Assembly: GCA_045646365.1 (NCBI GenBank)
Contig: JAZRKP010000022.1
Span: 1 to 59,026, forward strand
Direction: 5' to 3'
From: SIG454 sp045646365
Lineage (GTDB): Bacteria > Bacillota > Clostridia > Monoglobales > Monoglobaceae
Length of the DNA: 59,026 nucleotides
Shown: positions 25,857 through 34,289 of the stretch, in pieces
Position numbering within the stretch: position 1 is the stretch's first letter
Layout: the number at the start of each line of letters is the position of its first letter
The notes under the pieces: generated by a model
Told to the model about the DNA's origin: nothing
Database searches by the model: none
Seen by the model: the letters and a program-made list of their open reading frames with translations, nothing else
Position numbers and translations under genes: made by a program

Positions 25857-28800
25857 TATTTTCCATTTTTTTCTTAGCTCAATCATTGGAGAATGAAGAA
25901 TGCCGAATTCCTTTAAGTTATATTCATAGCTCCACCGTCCGTCAGGAGTATCCCATTGGATTGCCCCATTCCAGTAATCATCGAAGTTAGTATGATGCAG
26001 AGAGTTAAAGCTGTTGTTTCTGTTTCCGTAAAGTATAAGCTTAAGTTTATGTTTTCCTGCCTTAAGATTTTCAGCCTTCACGATATAGGGCTGAATTGCG
26101 ATAACCCCTTTATCCTCACCGTCAACAAATGCACGGATAACAGGCCCGCGGAAGGCTCCGCATTTTATATAAGCATCCCCATCATTCTTTGTTTCAAACT
26201 CGCACTCATAAACAAGACTTCCGCCATAAAACGGCATTCCCATATTTGTTACCGAGCCAAAGCCCTTTTCCTCATCTATGGCAACTATTTTCTTATACTT
26301 TCCGATAAGCTTTACATCAAATTCGCCCAGAATATACATCCATTCAAGATTTTTCCGTTCTGCAAAAGGAACTTTCACAACCAAAACATTTTCACCTGTT
26401 TTAATCTTTGGAAGTTTAATTGTTTTGATTGATTTATCCGTAAAATATCCCACAATATGCGGATTTATTTTCTCTCCATTGAAGGAGATTTCAGCCTCTT
26501 CGGGGTGTTCTATCGCAAGAAGCGCTCCCTCATAATCTATGGCTGAATCAACCTTAAACCGCATTGTTAAGCTGTGTGTGCATTCTTCTTCCGCCATAGC
26601 CCAAGTTTGAACAGTTACCTCTGTCCGTTTCGGAATTGAAAGTCTTTCACGGTAGATATTGTCGATTCGGATTATTTCTTCCTCTGGCTCAAACTCACCG
26701 TCATCCAATGCAAATTTGCACTGGTCAAGAAGCAAAACATTCTTTTCTTCACGGCTAACCGTACATTTCGGAACATACATTTTTTCAATCAATTCGCCCA
26801 AAACCTTTGTCTTTCCTGTCTCGCCTGTTTTATCCGTTTTTTCAAGTCTTACAAGCAAGCTGTTGTTTAAATAGAAAACATTTTCAAATACAGTATAGCC
26901 GTTTATGATTTCATAGTCAATCTCGAATGTTTCACCGCCTATTGTATCAAATACAACAGGCTTGAACTCGCCTTTAACCCTTATCTTAACAAGCTGAGGA
27001 TTTGAAACATCCTGGCAAGTTATGCAAGTGTTATGGGTGCAAATTCTGTGTTCGTCTCCTTTTTCAGCATGAGCGATAAACAGCCATGTGTAATCTCCGT
27101 CCTGACGCATATTGTAGATAAACTTTCGTGAGGTTTCTCCGTCTTCGTCATTAAGCCAGACCATTTTTTCGTCTTTGAGCGCTTCAACCAATGCTATTTT
27201 CGAGAACGGGATATTTACGCTCTTTTCGCTGATTGCCTTTACCGCATCGCTTGGCAAAGCGTCAACATATTTTGGCACATCGCCAACAAAAACTACTTTT
27301 CCGCCATTTTCAGCAAACTTTTTGAGAATTTCAATCGTCGATTTGCGAAGTGTCTGACATCCCGATACAACAATTGCATCATATTCCATTTCGCCTACTT
27401 CAAGACTTTTTCCTATATTTCCGCATTGGCTTGGGAGAAGAGCTTCGCTTATAAAGTCAAAATCTATTGTGCCGAAAAGCAAATACTGACAAAGCTTTGC
27501 AAAATTATCGTCCATATCTTCTCGCATAAGACCTGTTGTGTCGTTTGGTCCGAAGTTTGCCCAATAGCTTTCAATCGGGTGGATAACCCCAACCTTAACA
27601 ACTGGCTTACCTCTTGTTAAGACGGTATTAAGTCTTGCATAGTGGTCTTCAAGATACTTATGCTCCTTATACCAGGGGGACTGATAGTTAAAGCTTGCAG
27701 GATAGTCCCTTTTAGCTCTGCCTTCCATGGAAACCCATGACAAATGAGGAACTCTTATTGTGACGCCCAAAGCTGTTTGCCAATCGCCGTGAAACTTATA
27801 ATCTCTGAAGTCATATTCCCAACCCATTACGCCGTTAAGCTCGGATAACATTCCCTCTTTTCCGTACTGGTGAACAACAGACTGACACTGTTTTGCCGTT
27901 GACAGCTCAATTCTGTCACAGAGCACATCAATTCCGGGAAGTCCAAAGCCTGTATAAAGAGTCATTGTTTCACCTATGCAGGTTGTCATTCTGAACATAT
28001 TTTCCTCGTCAAGAACGTGGCCCGTCAGATAAATATTATTCTCCTCGCACCATTTTCCAACTTTATCGGTAAATGCCTCGGAAAATCTTTTGTTAACATG
28101 GCAATGATAGTAATATCTCGCCTGGGACATAACATTATTTTCAAGATTCCAGAAAAGTTCGGGGATTTTATCTGTAATATCAAATCCGTATGTAGCCTTA
28201 TATGTTTCGTCAAAATCAAGAGTCCAGAGCATTACACCCCTTTCGTCCCCATGGGCAAACTGCTTTGCCCACATTCTTCCGCAGTTAGGCTCGTCAGTAA
28301 ATATTGCAGGAATGGTTTTCCCGAAATCTTCACCGAATCTCTCCTTGTATTTTTCGTGAGTAACATTTATGAACTCATCAATAGCCTCGCTGTTCATTGC
28401 ATCAACATAGCAATAATCGTTAAACCACGGGTCAGACTCATCAGCACGGAGATATGCATACCACTTATTATCAGCCTCATCATCAAAGCCTATTCTCTTA
28501 TAGGAAACCAGCTCTCCGTCGGCATTAAGGCTTACATCGTATGCACCAACAAAATAAGAAGAGTCATTTTCAACAGAGGTTTCCTTGTCAAAATCTACAT
28601 TTACTTCCTTATCTTTAGTGAAATGAAGACGGCGTACTCTGTACTTCTTATGCTTTGTAACATAGCCCCCTGCAAAGCCTGACGGGTATCTGTCCTCGTC
28701 ATAGAGCCATGCATACATCCCCTCTTCTTTCGCCTTTTCAACGCAGGCAGAGACAAGGGCCATAAATTCTTCGCCGAGATATTCGTGGTCCATTCCCGTT

Positions 28801-28979
28801 CTTGAGTGCATATGGAATCCGCCAAAGCCCATTTCCTTAAGCACTTCAATCTGCTCTGTCAGCATCTCCTTATCCATTTTGCAGTTCCAAGACCAAAAAG
28901 GCGCTCCTCTGTATTCACTTGTTGGGTTTTTAAAAAGTTCCTGTGATAATACTTTTTCAGAATTCTTCTTGTATAACAT
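25854..28979 (-). CDS. Large intracellular glycoside hydrolase (GH106-like)
   Basis: A 1041-residue protein without signal peptide. The N-terminal TIM-barrel region has PFWSWN (27-32), the segment FGGFHMHSRTGM, WLYDEDRYPSG (91-101) and IFTDEP (226-231), a pattern of large hydrolases related to GH106 alpha-L-rhamnosidases and GH2-like enzymes. The C-terminal part has beta-sandwich domains (AEISFNGEKI, DAYIKCGAFRG) like those of GH2. Catalytic residues cannot be fixed by eye; the acidic residues in YDED and TDEP are candidates. It is 11 bp downstream of the DUF4838 gene and starts after AAGGAG. A role in removing rhamnose or a related sugar from pectic oligosaccharides fits the locus. Family assignment is tentative. 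Confidence 0.65.
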   Translation of the reverse strand: MLYKKNSEKVLSQELFKNPTSEYRGAPFWSWNCKMDKEMLTEQIEVLKEMGFGGFHMHSRTGMDHEYLGEEFMALVSACVEKAKEEGMYAWLYDEDRYPSGFAGGYVTKHKKYRVRRLHFTKDKEVNVDFDKETSVENDSSYFVGAYDVSLNADGELVSYKRIGFDDEADNKWYAYLRADESDPWFNDYCYVDAMNSEAIDEFINVTHEKYKERFGEDFGKTIPAIFTDEPNCGRMWAKQFAHGDERGVMLWTLDFDETYKATYGFDITDKIPELFWNLENNVMSQARYYYHCHVNKRFSEAFTDKVGKWCEENNIYLTGHVLDEENMFRMTTCIGETMTLYTGFGLPGIDVLCDRIELSTAKQCQSVVHQYGKEGMLSELNGVMGWEYDFRDYKFHGDWQTALGVTIRVPHLSWVSMEGRAKRDYPASFNYQSPWYKEHKYLEDHYARLNTVLTRGKPVVKVGVIHPIESYWANFGPNDTTGLMREDMDDNFAKLCQYLLFGTIDFDFISEALLPSQCGNIGKSLEVGEMEYDAIVVSGCQTLRKSTIEILKKFAENGGKVVFVGDVPKYVDALPSDAVKAISEKSVNIPFSKIALVEALKDEKMVWLNDEDGETSRKFIYNMRQDGDYTWLFIAHAEKGDEHRICTHNTCITCQDVSNPQLVKIRVKGEFKPVVFDTIGGETFEIDYEIINGYTVFENVFYLNNSLLVRLEKTDKTGETGKTKVLGELIEKMYVPKCTVSREEKNVLLLDQCKFALDDGEFEPEEEIIRIDNIYRERLSIPKRTEVTVQTWAMAEEECTHSLTMRFKVDSAIDYEGALLAIEHPEEAEISFNGEKINPHIVGYFTDKSIKTIKLPKIKTGENVLVVKVPFAERKNLEWMYILGEFDVKLIGKYKKIVAIDEEKGFGSVTNMGMPFYGGSLVYECEFETKNDGDAYIKCGAFRGPVIRAFVDGEDKGVIAIQPYIVKAENLKAGKHKLKLILYGNRNNSFNSLHHTNFDDYWNGAIQWDTPDGRWSYEYNLKEFGILHSPMIELRKKWKI

Positions 28980-28990
28980 AATCTGTCTCC

Positions 28991-29968
28991 TTAAACTTCT
29001 ATGTATTTTGCTAAAATATCACCATACGCTCCAATCGGCGGATTGCCGTGAAGATTAAAATATTCTTCATCTATATAAGAGCCAAAGCTCTTTATTTTAT
29101 CTATTCCGTAAGATGTATACATTTTCATATCTTCATCCATAACATATTCATTAAACGGAATCTTAACAGGCGGTTTCTTAAAGTCGGAATAAAGCGCATT
29201 ATCAAACCAATATTCAAGAACATGAGTTGTTTGGGCAGGGAAAATTTTGAGAAGTCCCTCTAAAAGCTTTATATATTCCTCGCCTCTGTTATCGTCCTGT
29301 GCATTCATCGGTTTGTTATGGTCTCTGTCCATTGGTGCAAACTCAAGAAAAACATTGTCGCTTGGTTTAAGCTTTGGAAAACATTTTGCATCAGCATAAG
29401 CAATATATGATTCCATGGCTTTGCTATCATAGGCTTTAAGCCCCTCTGCAACGGCATTTGCGAATAAAATTCCCGTGTCCGCTCCCGAATAGGCGTTCGC
29501 CTTACACTTTTCACAGTTACACTCGCCATTCGTCATATCATCAGGCCAGAGAAAATAATTATGGGATGTTTGCTGAAGCATTTTCGCAAACTCATAGGCT
29601 CTTTCAGAAATAATTTCATAAGCAAGCTTATTTGATGGGCAAAAGCTCATATCGTTTGTTCTTATCCCCTCTTTATTTAAGCGGAACAATTCCTTATTTT
29701 TATCAATCAGATCTCGTGGCAAAAGCCACGAAAGAGAATGAAGTTCATATTCAATGGTTATTCCTGCTTTTTCCAAAGTATTTATCATTTTTCTGCCATC
29801 GGGTTGTTTAAGAGCATTTAATAAACTCTCAATACTGTTTACTGTTCCGTCACCCGATATAGCAATTTTATGTACTCCAAGATTCGTAATCTGCGCCTCT
29901 TTTGCCCATCTTATCCAATGTTCACACAAGTCCTCGTACAGTATAACTAACCCTCTTGATTTACTCAT
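28991..29968 (-). CDS. DUF4838 domain protein (alpha-glucuronidase-like TIM barrel)
   Basis: A 325-residue cytoplasmic protein. It has FCPSN (109-113), then a pair of Asp residues and a C-x-C-x2-C cluster (Cys150, Cys152, Cys155) in the segment WPDDMTNGECNCEKCKA. This is the signature of DUF4838 proteins, TIM barrels distantly related to GH20 and GH67 enzymes and frequent in polysaccharide loci. The enzymatic activity of the family is not established to my knowledge. This copy is short, the barrel alone. It is first in the leftward operon, with AGGGGTG before the ATG and an AraC gene reading the other way. Confidence 0.7.
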   Translation of the reverse strand: MSKSRGLVILYEDLCEHWIRWAKEAQITNLGVHKIAISGDGTVNSIESLLNALKQPDGRKMINTLEKAGITIEYELHSLSWLLPRDLIDKNKELFRLNKEGIRTNDMSFCPSNKLAYEIISERAYEFAKMLQQTSHNYFLWPDDMTNGECNCEKCKANAYSGADTGILFANAVAEGLKAYDSKAMESYIAYADAKCFPKLKPSDNVFLEFAPMDRDHNKPMNAQDDNRGEEYIKLLEGLLKIFPAQTTHVLEYWFDNALYSDFKKPPVKIPFNEYVMDEDMKMYTSYGIDKIKSFGSYIDEEYFNLHGNPPIGAYGDILAKYIEV

Positions 29969-30007
29969 ATATATAACACCCCTATTTTGAGTTATTACTT
30001 TAATTAT

Positions 30008-30036
30008 ATTTTATAATACAACACCCATTCAAACAA
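30008..30036 (-). promoter_or_regulatory. Promoter for the leftward DUF4838/GH106-like operon
   Basis: On the minus strand a TTGTTT box (30036-30031) is followed after 17 nt by TAAAAT (30013-30008), about 40 nt before the start codon at 29968. An alternative reading is TTGAAT (30032-30027) with TATAAT (30008-30003) and an 18-nt spacer. The first choice gives the same geometry to the adjacent motif as at 32750-32808. Confidence 0.6.
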
Positions 30037-30047
30037 TTACTATTTTC

Positions 30048-30067
30048 TATCATTTTTATGGGGGTTA
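30048..30067 (-). promoter_or_regulatory. Operator-like motif, copy 1
   Basis: TATCATTTTTATGGGGGTTA ends 11 nt upstream of the -35 box of the leftward promoter and also lies 23 bp before the -35 of the rightward AraC gene. It shares the pattern TATCATTTT(T)ATRGGGRTTA with 32790-32808. Placement just upstream of a -35 is typical for an AraC-family activator site. The divergent AraC regulator at 30137 is the natural candidate to bind it, which is inference. Confidence 0.55.
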
Positions 30068-30090
30068 AATTAGATTGCTAAATTTATCCA

Positions 30091-30118
30091 TTGACAAAAT
30101 ATGGAGAATATGTATAAT
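30091..30118 (+). promoter_or_regulatory. Consensus promoter of the AraC gene
   Basis: Perfect TTGACA (30091-30096) and TATAAT (30113-30118) with a 16-nt spacer. Transcription would begin near 30125, which rules out an in-frame ATG at 30101 inside the promoter and supports the ATG at 30137. Confidence 0.85.
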
Positions 30119-30136
30119 TTATATAAGGTGATTTTT

Positions 30137-30970
30137 ATGATTAACTATACAACAAATCTTATAGCAGGAAGAGACTTTGGGATTGCCTATGAACCAAACC
30201 TTGACAACTGCCCGATACACAGTCATTCCTATATTGAAATTGCATACACGGTTTCAGGTGAGGCTATCCACTCTTTAAACGGAGTAAAATGTCCTTTGAA
30301 TGCAGGAGACTATGTTATTATCAATCCGGGAGACACACATGGATACGAAATAACCGGTGATGAACCTTATACTGTAATAAACTGTATTCTTAACGCAAAT
30401 TTTCTTTACAGCGCTGCAAAAGAAAACACTTTCAAGGACTGTCTTATGAACCCAACCTTAAATTTTAACTTTTCCAATCTTGACCCGTCTCCCGAAAGCC
30501 TTATATTTCATAATAATACCCCGTATATCGGCAGTGTATTTGAGCTTCTGCTTCAGGAATACAATAAAAAAGAATATAAATACAGAACAATCTGCCGAAA
30601 CCTTCTCAATGTCATACTCTTAAACTCAGCACGAAAGTTTTCGCAAATTTCACAATCAACTTTCCAGCTTGTTGATTATATGAAAGACTATATTTCTATG
30701 CATTATGCAGAAGATAATCTTTTACAAAAAATGGGAAAAGAAGTAAATTATTCCCCATCATATATGAGTACAAAATTCAAGGCTGATACAGGGATAACAT
30801 TTAAAAATTTCCTGCAATCCGTCAGAATTGATGCATCAATTTCACTTCTTCACGAAACAAAAATGTCTGTTGCAGAAATCGCCGCCGCAGTAGGATACAA
30901 AGATATTAAACACTTTTACAATACATTCCGAAAAATTAAAAATTCCACCCCTTCGCAACACAGACCATAA
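30137..30970 (+). CDS. AraC family transcriptional regulator
   Basis: A 278-residue cytoplasmic regulator. The N-terminal half is a cupin-type sensing domain with CPIHSHSYIEIAY and later NPGDTHGYE, which form the usual sugar-binding barrel. The C-terminal half has two helix-turn-helix motifs (about 180-278), including YSPSYMSTKFKADTG and IAAAVGYKDIKHFYNTFRK. The start at 30137 follows AAGGTG by 8 nt and lies downstream of a consensus promoter. It is transcribed divergently from the DUF4838/GH106-like operon and probably activates it in response to a sugar. The same motif upstream of the 31006-32730 gene suggests control of that gene too. It is followed by a terminator shared with the convergent neighbour. 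Confidence 0.9.
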   Translation: MINYTTNLIAGRDFGIAYEPNLDNCPIHSHSYIEIAYTVSGEAIHSLNGVKCPLNAGDYVIINPGDTHGYEITGDEPYTVINCILNANFLYSAAKENTFKDCLMNPTLNFNFSNLDPSPESLIFHNNTPYIGSVFELLLQEYNKKEYKYRTICRNLLNVILLNSARKFSQISQSTFQLVDYMKDYISMHYAEDNLLQKMGKEVNYSPSYMSTKFKADTGITFKNFLQSVRIDASISLLHETKMSVAEIAAAVGYKDIKHFYNTFRKIKNSTPSQHRP

Positions 30971-31002
30971 AAAAGACTTTTGCAATTTTGCAAAAGTCTT
31001 TT
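30971..31002. terminator. Bidirectional terminator between convergent genes
   Basis: AAAAGACTTTTGCAA (30971-30985) pairs with 30988-31002, with a small A/T loop. It is followed by TTTT in the plus direction and has an A-run that becomes T in the minus direction. It ends both the AraC gene and the convergent galactosidase-like gene, whose stop is at 31006. Confidence 0.9.
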
Positions 31003-31005
31003 TTA

Positions 31006-32730
31006 TTATTCGCTTATTATTAAAAATCCTGATTCAGGAACTTCAAACTCTTCTATCCCCTCTACATTTTTTTCTCCGCTTGTTATGGTATTTCCCATAC
31101 AGTCGATAATACAATATCTTATATATTCTGTCGCCTTAACAAAGATTTCTGTATTTCCCGTTCCATTAACTATGTAATGAGTTCCTTTTCGCAGACTGAC
31201 AACATTTTTACTGTAACAAACGCTTATTTTCTCCTTATCGTTTTCCGCCTCAACCATAGAATACCCACACTCAGGATTATAAATTGTCAACTTTCCGTCC
31301 AGCAAAACTTCCCTATGTTCATCAAAGAAATTCAAATAGTTTTTCAACATTTCATAATGTTTATCTGGTAATTTATCAAGATGCACCGAAATCTGAGGGA
31401 CACCGAATAATACTGCCACAAGCTGTTTTGCCGCAATATGTGCCTCATCTTTATAATCCCAAATTATCATATCCGAATGAACCGCGGTTTTTCCGGATGT
31501 GAGACGTAAATCCAGAACGCCTATACGATTTGTCAAAGGGTCCATTGCACAGTCCCCAACTCTTATCATATTTGAATATGTTGTGATAACAGGTCCTATA
31601 TAATTCTGCCTGAACTCGATAAGAATATCAGACTTAATCTTTTTAAGAGTTCTGTCAATATCCTGAATTAAACACCAGACTGCATCCTCCAGAGAATCAA
31701 AATCCCGTTCCCCGCTCTCTATATCAGAATAATCTGTAAGCCCAAAGGAATCAATAAAATCAAGCTTAAACCCGTCAATATTCCAATTTATGACCGCTTC
31801 TTCGTATTTGTTTATCAAAAACTCACGGATATCGGGAAAACGAGGATCGAGACAGCACCAATCCTGCTTAGGGTCATCAAGAAACTTTCCCTCAAAGCGT
31901 TCCCATGCTTCACTATGTTTCCCGATAAATGGAACAGAGTACCAGAGCATCGCCTTAAGCCCTGATTTATGAACATTTTCAATAAATCTTGCCATATCTG
32001 GAAATTTCTTTACACAGGGATTCCAGTCCCCGCAATATGCATAACCGCCCTCAACATTATCCGTTTGCCAGCCATCGTCAATTATAATAGTCCGCATACC
32101 AAGTTCGTATGCCTTTTCACATTGCTTAAGCAAATTTTCCTCGTTTATGTTCTGGTGAAAGTTATACCATGTTGAAAAAACAGGCTTTTTAGCATCTTCA
32201 GGGATATCCGATGGAATCAACCCATTCATCTCACGAAGATTATCCACGCTTTCGTGTATGGCATCCTTAAAATTTATTTTTCTTTTATCAATCCGTATTA
32301 TTGTATCATAGTGGCTCATTTTTTCGGTAGCTTTCGTAAAAAACTTGATAATGCAGTTATGACACACCCGTTTTTCATTTATTCCAGACGAAATTCGTAT
32401 AGTATTTTTTATATCACTGATAGATACCGTAAAAACATTATCCCCATTTTGCCCTATAACACTATGCACGGGCAGTCCGCAGGCAAGTCTTGACTCCACC
32501 TTCTGGAGATTTTCTCTCCAATCCGAAAGCAATCTTCTCTCCTGAATGCAGGAATAATTCCATATTGAAAAAGCTCCACCGTATTCAATGTCAAAAGAAA
32601 TTGCTATTTCTTCAGGCCGTACTTTTCCTCCAAAATCACAAGACAGTTTATATGTGGAAATTTCGCTCTCCTGTATAGGAATAAGTTCATACTTATAATC
32701 TTTATTTTTACTTACAATATTAAATTTCAT
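31006..32730 (-). CDS. Clan GH-D glycoside hydrolase (GH36-like alpha-galactosidase)
   Basis: A 574-residue cytoplasmic enzyme without signal peptide, shorter than the usual 700-plus of GH36. The barrel has DDGW (218-221), the nucleophile Asp324 in GFKLDFID, and the acid/base Asp393 in RVGDCAMDP, the expected pair for GH36/GH27. The small N-terminal beta domain and the C-terminal beta domain (about 490-574) are present. The expected product is an alpha-galactosidase, though related alpha-glycosidase specificities exist in the clan. It is a single-gene unit with its own promoter and operator-like motif and a GAGGTGAGG site, ending at a shared terminator. Confidence 0.8.
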   Translation of the reverse strand: MKFNIVSKNKDYKYELIPIQESEISTYKLSCDFGGKVRPEEIAISFDIEYGGAFSIWNYSCIQERRLLSDWRENLQKVESRLACGLPVHSVIGQNGDNVFTVSISDIKNTIRISSGINEKRVCHNCIIKFFTKATEKMSHYDTIIRIDKRKINFKDAIHESVDNLREMNGLIPSDIPEDAKKPVFSTWYNFHQNINEENLLKQCEKAYELGMRTIIIDDGWQTDNVEGGYAYCGDWNPCVKKFPDMARFIENVHKSGLKAMLWYSVPFIGKHSEAWERFEGKFLDDPKQDWCCLDPRFPDIREFLINKYEEAVINWNIDGFKLDFIDSFGLTDYSDIESGERDFDSLEDAVWCLIQDIDRTLKKIKSDILIEFRQNYIGPVITTYSNMIRVGDCAMDPLTNRIGVLDLRLTSGKTAVHSDMIIWDYKDEAHIAAKQLVAVLFGVPQISVHLDKLPDKHYEMLKNYLNFFDEHREVLLDGKLTIYNPECGYSMVEAENDKEKISVCYSKNVVSLRKGTHYIVNGTGNTEIFVKATEYIRYCIIDCMGNTITSGEKNVEGIEEFEVPESGFLIISE

Positions 32731-32749
32731 ATCCTCACCTCACCTAATA

Positions 32750-32778
32750 ATTCTAACATTTTCCTTCAAGGATTACAA
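32750..32778 (-). promoter_or_regulatory. Promoter of the galactosidase-like gene
   Basis: On the minus strand, TTGTAA (32778-32773) and TAGAAT (32755-32750) are separated by 17 nt, upstream of GGTGAGGTGAGGAT and the ATG at 32730. Confidence 0.7.
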
Positions 32779-32789
32779 TAGTTTTTTCC

Positions 32790-32808
32790 TATCATTTTAT
32801 AGGGATTA
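32790..32808 (-). promoter_or_regulatory. Operator-like motif, copy 2
   Basis: TATCATTTTATAGGGATTA matches copy 1 (30048-30067) apart from a one-base gap and two substitutions. It ends 11 nt upstream of the -35, exactly as in copy 1. This conserved geometry supports a common activator, probably the AraC protein at 30137. Confidence 0.55.
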
Positions 32809-32891
32809 TTTATCATTTGAACATCTGTCGCATTTTTCAATCCCACGTTATAAATGTGTCTCTGACACATTCCATTAACGCTCCGGCGTTT

Positions 32892-32920
32892 GCTTTAGTC
32901 CAGCCCCTGTACCTATAAAA
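32892..32920 (+). repeat. tRNA-3'-end-like repeat, copy B (candidate attachment-site remnant)
   Basis: Matches copy A (488-516) at 25 of 29 positions, same orientation. It lies about 85 bp from the stop codon of a decayed integrase, the usual position of an att site. A strong terminator follows directly, as after a tRNA gene. No complete tRNA can be folded. Confidence 0.45.
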
Positions 32921-32954
32921 GCCTTGTCATGTAAGTCGTGACAAGGCTTTTTTT
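32920..32954 (+). terminator. Intrinsic terminator after repeat B
   Basis: AGCCTTGTCA (32920-32929) pairs with TGACAAGGCT (32939-32948), followed by a run of T residues. It fits termination of plus-strand RNA, and also lies downstream of the minus-strand integrase. Confidence 0.85.
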
Positions 32955-32966
32955 GTTTTTATTTTT

Positions 32967-32989
32967 AAAACGTAGCTCAAAACGTAGCT
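32967..32989. repeat. Short tandem direct repeat next to the integrase
   Basis: AAAACGTAGCT occurs at 32967-32977 and 32979-32989, 12 bp apart, about 15 bp beyond the integrase stop. Short direct repeats in this position are often integrase arm-binding sites. That role is inferred. Confidence 0.45.
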
Positions 32990-33004
32990 TTTTTATTTAG
33001 TGTA

Positions 33005-33919
33005 TTAAATAACAAACGCTGACGAGAATTTATCCGATAGCATTTTTGAAGTATTCATACTCTGATGAATATAAATATTTTGCGTTGTCCGAAGTTCCGA
33101 ATGTCCCAGCGTTCTCGAAATATCTTTTATATCCAGATCAAGTTCCTCATAACAAATTGTTGCATAAGTATGGCACAATTCATGCACCGTTATTCTCTTA
33201 ACTCCTGCATTTTCCATCGCCTTATACACTTTATCATTTATATGATTGGGCGACGGCAAGCTACCATCAATATTTCGTATTACAGCATCAATTTTGCTTC
33301 TGTACTCTTTCCCGAATAAACGTTTGTTTTGCTGTTGCTTTTCGCATTCTTCTTTAAGAAGCTTACAAAGCTCATCGGAAATATGTATTATACGATTACT
33401 GGTTTTAGTTTTCACTTTCTTGATTGAATAAATCATTGCCGATGTATTCCCTGTCCGATTCTGTGTTATAGTAATAATTTTGTTTTCCAAATCCACCATA
33501 TCCCAGGTAATACCTAAAATTTCGCCTTTATGATTTCCGTTTTTCCTGAGATGTTTAAGGAAAAGCGTAATATCATTTCCGGTCAAATTCTGCAGACTTG
33601 TTTTGTATTTTTTAAAGTAGGGCAAAATCTGTGCATTAACAGCTCGCTTATATGACTCATAAGTAGTAGGCTGTATGGTCTCTTCTATTACTTCAAGCCA
33701 CTCTTCAATATACTCGCAAAAATCGTTTTGTCGGGTTATGTCAATATTCTCATAATTGTACTTATACAAAATATCATTAAGTATCTGAACGGCATCTGAT
33801 TTTCGTCCGCCTTTTATCGGCACTTTTGTACTTATTACTCTTCTGGGCTTTGTATTTAATATAACCTGATAATACTTACTATCAGGGCGTGTATCTACTC
33901 TTCCTGTGATTTGTTGCAT
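33005..33919 (-). pseudogene. Tyrosine recombinase/integrase, internally deleted and catalytically inactive
   Basis: The 304-residue frame is intact but looks dead. An N-terminal arm-binding domain and SAM-like core-binding domain are visible (TYESYKRAVNAQILPYF, about 86-102). Around residues 120-135 the sequence jumps from FLKHLRKNGNH straight to KGEILGITWD. A normal integrase has about 80 more residues there, ending in TGLRRGEILGL, so the first catalytic Arg is lost. Box II reads HELCH (246-250) instead of HxLRH, so the second catalytic Arg is Cys249. The Lys hairpin, LGHS (271-274) and the tyrosine region (NIYIH, Tyr283) remain. Start ATG with AGAGGAG. It marks a former integrative element and should not move DNA by itself. 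Confidence 0.8.
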
Positions 33920-34013
33920 ATTTACTCCTCTCTTCTTGTTTCAGAGCAGTACACATCTATCAGTTCTATTTTAATGCGTACTACTCTTTTTGTCAATATC
34001 CTTTTACTTTATT

Positions 34014-34106
34014 ACATTTGACACAACGATGAATATATACGGGCATATTGATATGGAACACAAAAAAGAGCTTGGTAACACATTAAACGGATTATTCGAA
34101 GGATAA
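34014..34106 (+). pseudogene. C-terminal fragment of a second tyrosine recombinase
   Basis: On the plus strand about 30 codons read TFDTTMNIYGHIDMEHKKELG and on to a TAA at 34104-34106. TTMNIYGH contains the catalytic tyrosine context of phage-type integrases. No start codon or upstream domain is present and the frame before it is not integrase-like. It is opposite in direction to the integrase at 33005, so it comes from a different element or an inverted rearrangement. Confidence 0.6.
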
Positions 34107-34289
34107 ATTTATATGTTAGAAAAATGTTAGAAAGTCCGTCAACAAAATTTAATATATTTACATCAATTTCGAATTTGTTACTCGATACTTTTAATTTTAA
34201 ATATATTCATTATTAGTCATCCTTTAACTCCCATTGTACGAAGTAACTGGAATCTTGTTAAAGGTGATTTTAAAAGCAAATCATTTAAA

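Noticed and set aside
28017..28682. 221-codon plus-strand open frame
   Set aside because: Lies fully antisense to the GH106-like gene, low-complexity hydrophobic shadow without ribosome binding site.
30101..30136. Earlier ATG for the first AraC gene
   Set aside because: It lies between the -35 and -10 boxes of a consensus promoter; 30137 has a ribosome binding site.
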